Under the pieces are notes generated by a model. That model was not told where the DNA came from. It worked only from the letters and a program-made list of their open reading frames with translations, and made no database searches. A program made the translations under genes and the position numbers. A stretch of DNA of 64,000 nt, taken from contig MOWL01000068.1 of NCBI GenBank assembly GCA_002110485.1, positions 682,001 through 746,000 of the forward strand, written 5' to 3'. Source of the stretch: Emergomyces orientalis (taxonomy: Eukaryota; Ascomycota; Eurotiomycetes; Onygenales; Ajellomycetaceae). This document shows, piece after piece, positions 22,101 to 31,527 of the stretch (positions within the stretch are counted from its first letter, which is position 1; every line of letters begins with the position of its first letter).

Positions 22101-22859
22101 GCTTTCGAGTTTGGCTAATTCACGACCGGGAATGAAAGTATTACTACTGTTGCTGCTGCTGGGTTCCACGCCGGAGTAGCCCGGCGGAGATGGTTTCATT
22201 CGTGTGCTGCTGTTGGTATGGTTTCCCGGCGAATAACCACCCGCACTGCCACCGCTGCCCTTCGAGCTGTCCGAGAGTATATTCTTGCCAAAGGTAAGCT
22301 TCCACGGCGAGGTAGGTTTGCTATTGTAGACTGCAGAATCGTGCTGGTCCGGTCGTAGCATTGTTGTCTGGTGTTGAGAATCGGGAGACACCAATGGTTT
22401 CTTCAAATGATCAGTTCCAGCAGAGTGCGGGCGCATGCAATCATGATTTACCGTGGGAGGAGGTATATTAGCCGGCGAAGCTGATAGGGATGTAATATTT
22501 TCGCGGCCGCGGCTACCACTGTTACTCTCCTGTTTCCATTGTGTATCGGAAACATGTTCCGACTTCCCACTGTAATTATTATACTTATAATTATTGTTAT
22601 TGACATTGTAATTCGGCTGTTGTTGTTGCTGCTGTTCATGCTGATGCTGCTGCGGTTCAAACCACGAAGCGGGTTCGCCAATTGTATTTGCGAGCTTAGG
22701 AGAATAAGACGACGAATCCGGGAGCGGGAGCTGCGGAGGGAGGTGACTATTAGTGGGCGGAGCTGCTGAAGGGAGTGTTGTTGGCGATGGCGAAGTTGCG
22801 GGTGGGCTGGGCCGACGGTGGTCGCGCCGCAAATACGAGAAGACAGTGGATGGAGGCAT
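19119..22859 (-). CDS. Large disordered acidic protein of unknown function (1246 aa)
   Basis: A single uninterrupted 1246-codon minus-strand frame, starting at an ATG that opens with MPPSTVFSYLRRDHRR. I do not recognise a catalytic domain. The N-terminal half is rich in Ser, Pro, Asn and Gln (a poly-Gln/Asn region at about residues 70-95). Locally ordered-looking segments are RIRGKLFHDFSAPRPRP (about 330), a GINADADFGDEFDGFTSQGH acidic block (about 540) and MYFDDGMIDDILGEIDGEKF (about 675). Acidic Asp/Glu patches recur up to about residue 900, followed by a GRVNFQEPSLTPITERSEW segment (about 935-955). The C-terminal part has a His-rich run (about residues 1135-1160) and Ala repeats. The short conserved-looking islands in a disordered background suggest a scaffold or regulatory protein. 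The coding call is strong; the function is unknown. Confidence 0.85.
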   Translation of the reverse strand: MPPSTVFSYLRRDHRRPSPPATSPSPTTLPSAAPPTNSHLPPQLPLPDSSSYSPKLANTIGEPASWFEPQQHQHEQQQQQQPNYNVNNNNYKYNNYSGKSEHVSDTQWKQESNSGSRGRENITSLSASPANIPPPTVNHDCMRPHSAGTDHLKKPLVSPDSQHQTTMLRPDQHDSAVYNSKPTSPWKLTFGKNILSDSSKGSGGSAGGYSPGNHTNSSTRMKPSPPGYSGVEPSSSNSSNTFIPGRELAKLESTSNSNNNSSSSSSRRDISNHDANHEPAPSRTGKTRLNLLNPMALLARRRSGQTLTPRLDDVGSGRLGLPALPDDYDPRIRGKLFHDFSAPRPRPNVPMMKQQPVNSQSVNAQDGQNKNTNPSPAPLPKESLGNQKRSPQVNSDRGYPETSSSGPTTSSARPHSAVELYDTPLPLRQASTNKQKEQRASMSSDVRSSSTRSKASMVHDGSFQPSGLPRHLTSNASRFSFDMANGDSTSQERIMEEKHKQKEAAKRAKAQLDRSNDSDSEDFDYDAMMDDDGLEEKIPGINADADFGDEFDGFTSQGHVFRPPGNQLFVPVLPTVMSNPMSPLDLNSSAPRSPENDMPTPLMISPNPAFAGLAPGASGMPSSNSPLPNNAAFFQNGAGATTVTSESSFQRPPPNFSQGVEEKSSFFESDEDDMYFDDGMIDDILGEIDGEKFDESVFDDETSHLYERKPKFRTQLPILTGGDGTTVDDDQQAEEHGSTDNDDGKVPLAAQNSLMQLNISSKNEDTHGVAGSISDPKMIPSTVRGLTEGNLEKYHSALAKAANEAALRGRFERSGSVSEQSSGAGSAPLSPDSHPGLTADDSRVSQNVDSMPFEEVFDDFDYNDDYLDDDPIIAAANAEALENDDEGFYGQEFGFYPQALGNNCEGQLVLGGYFGTRGVEGITRSHSGRVNFQEPSLTPITERSEWSTRNSIISLTAHAAVAAGSTSVSLTSPPPLAHLGDMGSIDDQMNALMKLRRGAWGGSNGSLQSSAASQGHPGSSPVATTVAAAASSRGSFASFHDILVEQGRSGSSGNNNNTMLAGSPVGMESNSYSNINVSQQHSYSHTHSHSHRNHHQQQNNYQVDNDFSPLTTTHIYNYTTSPTEKEKPFPPSKHSEQHPPQHLHSHHHHHHLHHHHHSHLSLSIDTDKANIAAATAVAAASPYPKEDNINSSISQHSRANSTTESISYVKETDEAGGDRWVLERRRTSGSGELEVVERETMAGGLI

Positions 22860-24262
22860 GACGAGGGTGAATGGAAGGCCCTCCCCCCCCTTTTTTTTTT
22901 ACAAGGTTCAGGAATGGGAGCCCGGAGCCACTTGTCCCCTATAACCGTTACAGGATCAAGATTGGAGGGTCATGATGGGTTGCGGCGGGGGCTGCAAGCT
23001 GGCGGGCTGTTTTCTTCTTTTGTTGGGTAGGATGGGGTGAAGCGGTTAGTTGTTGCATTGAAAGGGGGGGCAAAACATGTATCTTGCGGCTATGGCGATG
23101 CAGGTGTCATATTTTGTGCCCAGAAGAAGAAGAAGAACTGAGCTAGATCACGGCAGACAATGCGTTTGTTGGATAACAGGGTAAGAATAGTCGAGGAGAG
23201 GTGGGGTTGGGTTGGGGAGATGAAGTTGGTTGAAGTTGTTGTTATTATTGTTGTTGTTTGTTGCTAATGTTCTTGTTCCCGCTGATCTTGTTATTTTCTT
23301 TTTTTTTCTTGGAAGTCAGTCAGCAAGAAATGTCTCCGACGCAGGGTGTAAGACCTAACGTTACTCAGTAGTACAGAGTAGTTAATGTAGGATATGAATG
23401 GGGGGGAATAGACATTTTATTCGCGGATACATTCATATTTAAATAATAGTGGTTTATCACGCACAGTACCCATTCGTCCTTTTATCTTTCGTAGAGTTTG
23501 GCATATTAAAGTATCATGGACCAACCCAATCTATTTTAAGAAAAAGCTTCTGTCAAAACAGGAATATATATGCGCGACCGATATACGAGTTTGACGTAAG
23601 GACGACCAAAAAATCGAAGGCAGGAAAAATTCCACCAGGCAAAAGGAGGACAAGAAGTTTGTCATGGCGATATATATAGCTATAATTGTACACACATGAG
23701 GGCTTCGACGCTGAAAAGGTAAAATGCGATGAAAAATGGTGATGATGGCGATGATGACGAGAGATATAGAAACAAAAAGGTAAAAAGTAAGTACGGGCAA
23801 CCAAGCCACCTCAAGCAAAACCGGACAGTAAATCCATACGTAGCAGTAGGCCGCTCGCGGTCACCAGTTTTTTATCGACCACAACTTAGAAAAGAAGCTG
23901 CCTGTGCCCCCATAGGCGATGAACAACAATTATAGATGGCTCGCTTAACATGACGGAGAATAGGGAAATAGAAATGAAGAATTAAAAAAACAAAAATTAT
24001 GGGAGAAACAAAATTCAAAGCAACAATTATATAGTAAACAGGAGGAAACCACTCGCTATGCCTCGTCATAAAATCGCTATGGAAGAACCGCGGTCAGCCC
24101 AAAAGGAGCGGGGAGAAGAAGAAAAAAGAAAGAATCATGATTTATGACGCCCATCTCACATATTAACAAGAGGAGATAGTGTAACATCCAATTGAACCGT
24201 AAAAATGCATACAGATCAAGAGTACAACACAACGAAACACACATATGTGTGCGTCAACCCCT
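22860..24262. other. Intergenic: promoter of the 1246-aa gene and 3' flank of the 1088-aa gene
   Basis: No gene supported. It holds a poly-C/poly-T stretch just upstream of the 1246-aa start (about 22885-22901), GTT-type repeats (about 23230-23265) and a TACAGAGTA motif (23372-23380). Confidence 0.55.
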
Positions 24263-27200
24263 TTAATGTCGCACACTCTGCCTCCACCGATCAATAAGAT
24301 CGCGTTGGCCCGGATCAATAATGAGTTGGCCCTGTTGTGCAGCAGCAGCAGCAGCAGCAGCCATATGCGCGTCCGGGTATCCATATCCATTCCCATACGC
24401 CAGGCCCGTTCCCAGATTATTCATCCCCATCATGGAGGGATACTGCATGCCATTTCCCATTCCCATGCCCATGCCCACTCCATTAGCATGTCCATATCCA
24501 TACCCCATCGAATGATGGCCGGCATTCGCATGTGACGATAAGTTCATAGCGTACTTGGTACTCTTCCCGCTATACGCGTGCTGCTGCTGCTGCATCATAT
24601 TCATATTCATATTCATATTAATCGGCATGCGATTGGGAATCTGCTGAGTAGCGGTAAGTGGTTGGAGAGAATGCCGAATTCCATTCCCGTTCCCAATTCC
24701 AGCTCCATTGGTGGGATATGGATTATTACCGCCATGACGCGCCGGGTGCGCCTGTAGGACACTCGCCATGCTATGCCGTTGCTTTGCGACGGGTGTAGGG
24801 GTGGTATTTTCCCCCGTCCCTGTTGCACCCGCCGCCGCCGCTGCCGCCGCCGCCTGCGCCTTCTCAACCTGTAGACGTCTCCGGCGCTGACCAAGCGTCT
24901 CCTCCTCCGGTGGATCTGCAGAACCCGGAGCAGCAGGCGACTGCTGCTGTTGATCTTTAGCTTGCTCAGTCGACGAACGCGGTTCATCAGCCGACCTAGC
25001 ACCAAATTGACTAAGTAGCTCATTTGTGAAGTCCCTTGATATCCGTACATTGGCTTCCTCGGCCTTTAACCGACGGGCCCGTTGTGCTAACGTTTCCCCT
25101 TCCTCCTCTTCATCGTCATCGCCATCGCCATTGATATTATCTTCAGGTAGAAAACCCGTGCTTGCGCGTGGCATGCGTGCTCCCCCAACAAAGGGTCCGC
25201 CTCGTATACGCGCCCGACGGTGGCTGAGTGGTTCATTTTCTTCTAGTTGTAGCTTCTCCATCAGGCCCATCGGTCTATTTTCATCACTCTGTAGATTCTT
25301 AGGAAACAAGACGGCAAGGGGCACGTCTTCGTTGTCCGGTTCGTTTTTTTCGGCGATACCCGGATCCTCCCACGCGAGGGTGATGTGCTTTTGGTTTCGC
25401 GTTTTGCGTTGGTGTTGGGCGACAGCGTCGAGTTCTAGTAAAGTTGAGTGCATGCCGTTGGGGAAGGCGGTGGCTGCGGTGCGGTTTCGTTGCTTTTGTT
25501 CTTGTTTGCGCATCTGGAGTTCGGCAAGGAGGGTTGTTGGGGCTCCAACGTAGGTTTCCTCCTCTTCCTCCTCTTCCTCCTCTTCCTCCCCGTCATCCTC
25601 CTCGTCCTCCTGGCCTGAACTGTCATGTTCCCCAAGGCGGCTCTCATTCCATTCATCATTATCCCCTCGTTCCATACCATTGTGAACATTTGTACCCAAG
25701 CGGTCTTGATCACCTTCATACGATTTTCGGACCGGAGTCACCTCATCACTCCCCTCAGCAGCATGTCCTTCAGTCTCATTTCCTCCCTCTTGCTGAACGG
25801 TACGAATGCCATTTCGGGACGGCATTACGCTGTCCCGAGCGCCTAGAGATTTGCGGGAAATATGCTTACCCTTCTTACCCGGAAGAGGTTTCAACGTTTT
25901 CTTTGGTCTCGGTTTCCCGTACACCTCAGCGCCAACATGCCCTACGATGGGGTGGTCTGTAAACGCACTAACAGGTGCCTGAGCTGCCGCATCAAGAATG
26001 CTATCGAGGGTAGCAACGGCCGAATTCTGCTTGATTTGTATGTCCATCTGAATAGGTGGTTGCTCAAAGAAAGCCGTTGCGCGCAGCTGCGGAGGTATTT
26101 CCGATAGTCTCTTGGTATTCCGTGTCTCTATAGGTTCCTTGTCATTGTGCTCTAGCTCCAGCGTTGGTAACCACGCCGCCGACTTCCTCGCCTCTGCTGG
26201 GAGGGAATTGATGAGCTGTGAACGGTGTTTTTCGTGTTGTAGATCAGCGGGTCTTTTTGATCGTCGTTGAGGAAGGTTAAGCACCATTGGAACAGGTGCA
26301 GGGTAGAACACCATATTCTGTCCTGGAGGTGGATTACTGAAGGATTGTGATTCTCTGGCGAGAGGTGGTTTTGTTAACGAAACACGCCGGCCCAAGACTC
26401 CTTCCTTCGGGAACGGTGTGAAATGAACTCCATCAAAGTCTTTGAATAGAGCTGTAGATTGTTTGTAGGTATCCGTTGAACCCGCAGATGGGGGACGTTC
26501 TTCGGGGACATTCTCATCGTACGTAGGCTGAGACTGGCCGGGGATAAGGGGCTGTTGTGGGTGCTGATTACCGACGAAATCATGCTGAGGGATCTCTAGA
26601 GGGGGTAGGATAGGAGCGGCAGAGCGGGTTTCATGGAATTGGGTCGGTTGGTCCTCGTTTACAGGCTCGGGGGCCTGCATTAGTCGTGAAGCAACTGAGG
26701 CGGATCGAACGCGAGATGTGGCAGCACCTTGTGGGGAAGAGGCAGACATGATTGAGCTTTTTGGGGACGTGACGTAGCCTCCGGGGGAGTATCCGCTCGA
26801 CCTTGCTGTGCTATTTAAGCCGACGATCGAGTTGGACAGCGACAAGGTGGAAAATTTGCGGACAGGGGAGGGATCAACAACACTGCAGCTTGCAACAGAG
26901 CCAACAGAGAGCCTTTTCTGTTCTCGCTTCAATTTACGTAGTTCTTCCTCGATATCCAAGGTGCTCAGCGTCTCTGCAGATTTTTCCAGCCGCTCAACAT
27001 TTCCCACGTAAGCACCCTGTAGCGACTGAAGATCGGGGGTCGGGTGGCAAAGAGGAACAGGGTGTGCAGACACGGGGGAATGGGTTAGGGGTTCGGCTGG
27101 AGGCAAAGGGTTAGCGATTTGGCGATAGTCACTGATGGAGGAGCCTGTATTGTTAGAGCGGCTGTGAAGATTGTGAGAGGAAGAAGGATGTGAATCAGTA

Positions 27201-27529
27201 TTATTATTGATATTATTGGCTTTGGTAAAGCTGTTGTCCATTGGGTCTACGGCGGCTGCGGCATCGTAGTCGTCTTCGTCCAGAATGTCATAGCTGCTGA
27301 TTGAGGCGGGCCCTAAGGATCGGATTACCGAGCCTAGTGATGGATTGGGCTGATCGCCTATTCTGGCCACATTCATAAACCCCGAGCCTCCCAGGTTGTC
27401 GATGTCGAGAGTAAGCTTCTGGAATGACCGGCGGTTTGGCTGGGGAGGAGATTCTGATCTATCTGAGGCCGATGCATTGGAGGCCATTTCGTCGTGGTCA
27501 TCGGACTGGGAGAGGACGTTGTACTCCAT
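24263..27529 (-). CDS. Large disordered Ser/Pro/Glu-rich protein of unknown function (1088 aa)
   Basis: One long minus-strand frame. I place the start at the ATG at 27527-27529 (MEYNVLSQSDDHDEM), giving 1088 residues; the frame stays open upstream for 127 more codons. Visible features are: FQKLTLDIDNLGGSGFMN (about 35-52); a short coiled coil with LDIEEELRKLKREQKRL (about 190-210); ALFKDFDGVHFTPFPKEG; a basic segment RPKKTLKPLPGKKGKHISRK; a poly-Glu tract (about residue 655-665) preceded by acidic sequence; and a C-terminal half with poly-Ala, poly-Gln and Asn-Met or Gly-Met dipeptide repeats. The C-terminus is LIDRWRQSVRH. No enzyme domain was recognised. It looks like a conserved fungal protein of unknown role. 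It is directly followed, on the same strand, by a second large intronless disordered protein. Confidence 0.8.
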   Translation of the reverse strand: MEYNVLSQSDDHDEMASNASASDRSESPPQPNRRSFQKLTLDIDNLGGSGFMNVARIGDQPNPSLGSVIRSLGPASISSYDILDEDDYDAAAAVDPMDNSFTKANNINNNTDSHPSSSHNLHSRSNNTGSSISDYRQIANPLPPAEPLTHSPVSAHPVPLCHPTPDLQSLQGAYVGNVERLEKSAETLSTLDIEEELRKLKREQKRLSVGSVASCSVVDPSPVRKFSTLSLSNSIVGLNSTARSSGYSPGGYVTSPKSSIMSASSPQGAATSRVRSASVASRLMQAPEPVNEDQPTQFHETRSAAPILPPLEIPQHDFVGNQHPQQPLIPGQSQPTYDENVPEERPPSAGSTDTYKQSTALFKDFDGVHFTPFPKEGVLGRRVSLTKPPLARESQSFSNPPPGQNMVFYPAPVPMVLNLPQRRSKRPADLQHEKHRSQLINSLPAEARKSAAWLPTLELEHNDKEPIETRNTKRLSEIPPQLRATAFFEQPPIQMDIQIKQNSAVATLDSILDAAAQAPVSAFTDHPIVGHVGAEVYGKPRPKKTLKPLPGKKGKHISRKSLGARDSVMPSRNGIRTVQQEGGNETEGHAAEGSDEVTPVRKSYEGDQDRLGTNVHNGMERGDNDEWNESRLGEHDSSGQEDEEDDGEEEEEEEEEEETYVGAPTTLLAELQMRKQEQKQRNRTAATAFPNGMHSTLLELDAVAQHQRKTRNQKHITLAWEDPGIAEKNEPDNEDVPLAVLFPKNLQSDENRPMGLMEKLQLEENEPLSHRRARIRGGPFVGGARMPRASTGFLPEDNINGDGDDDEEEEGETLAQRARRLKAEEANVRISRDFTNELLSQFGARSADEPRSSTEQAKDQQQQSPAAPGSADPPEEETLGQRRRRLQVEKAQAAAAAAAAGATGTGENTTPTPVAKQRHSMASVLQAHPARHGGNNPYPTNGAGIGNGNGIRHSLQPLTATQQIPNRMPINMNMNMNMMQQQQHAYSGKSTKYAMNLSSHANAGHHSMGYGYGHANGVGMGMGMGNGMQYPSMMGMNNLGTGLAYGNGYGYPDAHMAAAAAAAAQQGQLIIDPGQRDLIDRWRQSVRH

Positions 27530-30197
27530 TGTGGTGGCGGCGATACAGGCGGTGGTGGTTCCGGAACAAGACGGGCACAACGGGTTCCATGTAGGAGAGA
27601 AGGACAAACGAGCAGTACAATAGATGCGGATGCAATCAGCAAGTGAACGGAAGCGTATACATCGACCCCAAGGCCAGATAAGCGGGAAGTAGTAAGGAGG
27701 GAAAAGTAAATGAACAAAGGGAGGAAAAAGTTGTGAGGTGACGTTTGAAGTTGGCAGATTTGGTCTCGTGAGACCACGGAGCTGCAGGAAAAGGCGACGA
27801 ACAAAGACGAGGACCAGGACCAGGGCCAGGACAAGGAGAAGGAGAAGGACAAGGAGAGTTGGCAAATGACCGTCAAAGACAAGCAAGAAGAAATATCCGG
27901 ACAGTAACAACGGATATTATCTATCTACGAGCCAACACTGGATAAACCGGGGTTGCCACGGGTAGGAATAGGCAGCGGGAGATAGCAGACAGTGAGGCGA
28001 ATATATATTTGTTCTGCAGTACAAAGCCGCATTTCCAGCCGAGAAATGTGAGTTATTTAAAAAAGAAATGTAACTAAGCATCCATTAGTTAGCTATGGAG
28101 AAGTTACCTTAGGTACATGGGCTTTGCACTCGCCAGTGCTGTATTATTTAGTTCTTTGGATGTTAGGGTTGTGGAACGGAGCACACAAGACGAGGGATTG
28201 AGGCCTGTTCTTTAGTATTGTTATTATTTTAAAAGAAATACTTTTTCTTAAATTAAAAATCATACTGATACTAGTTAATGCTCATGCTAATACTAATACT
28301 AACTACTACTAATAATAATACCACCAGGTAGTTATATAAATTAGCACCAATTCCCTGTTCTTTGTCTCTGTTTTATCTCTCCTCATTAGCTACTGGGCAA
28401 GTTATTTTAAAACTTTTCGTTCGAAGTTGCATCAACTTTCGAGTCTAGAACAAAACAGTTAACCTTCACTAGCAGCAGTGGATATCTGACTGAGACACAG
28501 GAATGGGACCCCCTCCGTCCTGGTCCCCTCGTTGATTTCGCCATCAATTGGTGGAGAAGAGGAGAGGAGTGAGTATCAGGGATGCTCGGGAGCTCTGCTG
28601 CAGCTCGTCGATCATGCAGAGATTTGTTTCTCGACCAGATATTATACACTGGATGTATGTCTGGAGATGTTTTTATCTTTGGCTCTCCGAGAACGAGTTT
28701 GCTTCCCATTGTTTATTAGTTACTCTGGGCTGGGATGGTTAAACTGAGTATGTTACTTTACACCTTTGACGCTGTCAATCTCCAGATCTCTGGTAATTTC
28801 TCGGATTTGTTAAATAAATAAGAAAAAAGCAAATAAAAATGTCAACAAAATCCCGTTTGAAGATCAAAACATTTTCCTGTTCCTGTTTCTGGTTCCTGAT
28901 TCCTCCTGTCTGCTTCGTGTCGCCCCTTGGTTCGTACACTCTCGTTTCCGGTTCCGCAATCCCGGCTGTGTTTCAGTCCACAATACGGAGTAAAAAAGTA
29001 ACGGCCTCGGTAGTCTGGCTAAATAGTTGGTTTTTTCTTTGCTAACCACTGTTTCTTGTGGACTTACTTATACGAATAAAGCTGATAAGATCAACATACA
29101 AAGGAACCATTAGTTACGGTGCTCAAAAAGAAAACGGAAAGCGGATAGTGGCGTGTGGCGTGTGGGTGGCACATTGTGACACTAAGATTGCCAGGCTGAT
29201 TTCTCTAGAATGAGTAGCGTCTATGAAACAAATGAGCAATTCTTTTTCATTCTTTTTTGGCTCTCGACGGCGGTTGAGAGGATAAACCAGTGACTATAAG
29301 CATATTAAAAATATGAAAGTGTTATAAGAATGGAATGAAAAAGTATGTGTCTTGTGTCTCCCATTGGCGAGCTGTAATCCTTTGTTTAATGTTGTTTTAA
29401 TTTTCTTATTTAAATCTCTGTAGATGCATATATGTGTTGTAACCCCCTGCATCACGCATGCAGGATTGACCCGGATCAGAGAGAGATAACAGTGCAGTTA
29501 TATAGTTATGGATCTCAGCTCAGCTCAGCTCCCCAGGACCGAGATTTTGAACAAGAAAGAAATAAAAATAAAAATATGAGCGGAGCGATCGACAAGATAT
29601 AGTTAAATAGATATAGTTACTGCATGGGGTTGGAGATAATCGATTTTGTTGATGATGTGCATACATGCCATACCATGCATAGTAAACAAGGAGATGGATG
29701 TGTTGATCTTCAACTTATTTGGTTTTTAAAGACTGGGATAGTTGTTTCTAGATCTTAGCCAGGTATATATTATTATTCCAACTAAGATCTGCACGAAAGG
29801 GTTAATTCAATTGGTAATTTCACAATTCTGGTTCTGTTCTTGCAAATATTCGAGATTAAGAAAAAAAAAGTAAATATTGTATGCATTAAAATATGATAAC
29901 ATGACCATATTCTGTATATAGCTGATGGCAAATATTTGCAAGATGAAGAGCAGCATTCTTCTAAGAGTCCAACCGTTCTCTTGTCCAGTACAGTACATTT
30001 ATTTCTTCCTGCTTTCCAGCTTTCATTCTGGTGATTGCATGGATCTCGCAATAGATCTAATCTTATCACCACGTGACTCGAGTCTGACCGCGATAAATTC
30101 CGGACCTGAAACTCGCCCACCACCATCTCGAAGCCATTGACTCGGAACAAAGGTACTGTATGATGTGTTAAAGACCAAAACAGAATTATCTATCAAT
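27530..30197. other. Long divergent intergenic region upstream of the 1088-aa gene and PSF3
   Basis: About 2.7 kb. The first 380 bases keep the 1088-aa frame open and include a GGACAAGGAGAAGGA-type repeat (about 27805-27860). Further right are TACTAATAC-type AT-rich repeats (about 28260-28322), a TACGGAGTA motif (28984-28992) and a short CAGCT repeat (about 29515-29531). No supportable gene or RNA was found. Confidence 0.5.
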
Positions 30198-31527
30198 ATG
30201 GCATATTATGACATAGATGCTATTCTTACGGATGCCCAGGTATGTACATAAATCTATCCTTTGCCGCCCTCTTCTGCAATATATAGAAAATATCATATCT
30301 GTGCTTACGCGCAGGGGATGCAGAAACTACCTTGTACATTCGAACTCGAGGTTCCAGGGCTGGGTTATCTTGATGGGAATGTTGGTGAGGATGTATGTAT
30401 TTTGTTTTTTGTTTTTTTGCTATTACTATCGATATTGCTATTCCGCACATTACTTTCGTCCCCCATATCACTGTAATCTGCCACACCCAACCCGTCACCC
30501 CTTGTTCTCCCTGCCAACCCGATGATGACCCATTTACGAGATATTCCTCTTAACCTCCCAACCCCAAACCCACTAGATAAAACCAGGTACCCGAATCGAC
30601 CTCCCTCTCTGGCTAGGGGAGATGCTTGCTGTCGGGTTCGTCTTCGTCCTCGTCCTCTTACTCAATCCCATCCCAGTCAACCCATCTATCAACCCATCAA
30701 CCCACCAAACCTAAACGCCCAGTACCGAATACCCCAATAGCCCCATACCATATACCCCCATAACTAAACCAAACACACACACACACACACACACTTATAT
30801 ATATGTATATATATATATAGCGCCCGCACCGACTCCTCCCCACTCGTCACCCTCGACCTCCCCAGCGCCCTCTCAGAGAAAGTGATGAACGCTCTAAAAG
30901 CCGACCCGCGCACCGTGGACCTGCGCTCCCTGGCACCACACTTTTATAGACTTGGTGTGCGCATACTGCAGCTGTTTGAGGAGGAGGAGATGGTTGATGT
31001 TCTTATAGAGGTGAGTTGATGTTAATTATATGTATATACATGAGTGCTAAAGAGGTGGGGGGAAACGGGGGATACTGTGGAATGTGGGGGTTGGGGGGGT
31101 CGGGGGGGGGTCGATGGGGGAAAATAACAAAATATCTTTTATATTAATTGATTATATGCAATGCAGACATTCAAGAAACGCGCGATGGAGATTGCGGACC
31201 ACGCGCATAACTCCCGCGGTGCGCTGGGTGATGGGGTGGAGTTCTTGCGCGGGCTGGATGAGACCGAGAGGCAGTGTGAGTATTTATTATTTTTTTTTAA
31301 TTCCCTTTTTCATATTTTTTCTCTTCTTGCTACCATTATATATGTCACAGATCTCTTTTATTTTATTTTATTTTTATTCTTTTTCTGGATTAATTCCGCT
31401 TCACCATGTTTTGCTTTACATGTTTTATATTCGTTTATGCTAACTATGAAAACCCAAAGTATTCCGAGCAGCACACGGTAGCGCGAAGGAGATGCGTGTC
31501 TGGTCTGGGGAGACAAAGAAGAAATAG
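30198..31527 (+). CDS. PSF3: GINS complex subunit Psf3
   Basis: Six exons, 30198-30239, 30324-30392, 30577-30635, 30821-31010, 31167-31275 and 31460-31527, in consistent phase, give 178 residues, the usual size for fungal Psf3. GINS (Sld5-Psf1-Psf2-Psf3) is part of the CMG replicative helicase in the nucleus. The protein opens with MAYYDIDAILTDAQKLPC, then FELEVPGLGYLDGN and RIDLPLWLGEML, the beta-rich B-domain of Psf3. The helical A-domain follows, with LPSALSEKVMNALKADP, FEEEEMVDVL and LGDGVEFLRGLDETER, and the end is WSGETKKK. Intron 3 uses a weak donor (GTTCGT) and intron 5 an AAG acceptor. Introns 2, 3 and 5 are all 184-185 nt. Intron 4 carries a dense G-tract cluster. Confidence 0.93.
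30773..30794. repeat. (AC)n microsatellite in PSF3 intron 3
   Basis: About eleven AC units followed by alternating TA sequence up to the intron 3 acceptor at 30820. Confidence 0.9.
31057..31120 (+). other. G-quadruplex-forming motif in PSF3 intron 4
   Basis: Six G-runs on the coding strand at 31057-31062, 31067-31071, 31086-31090, 31093-31099, 31102-31110 and 31116-31120. The last four are separated by loops of 2, 2 and 5 bases, which satisfies the standard four-tract G4 rule with tracts of five or more. Confidence 0.75.
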
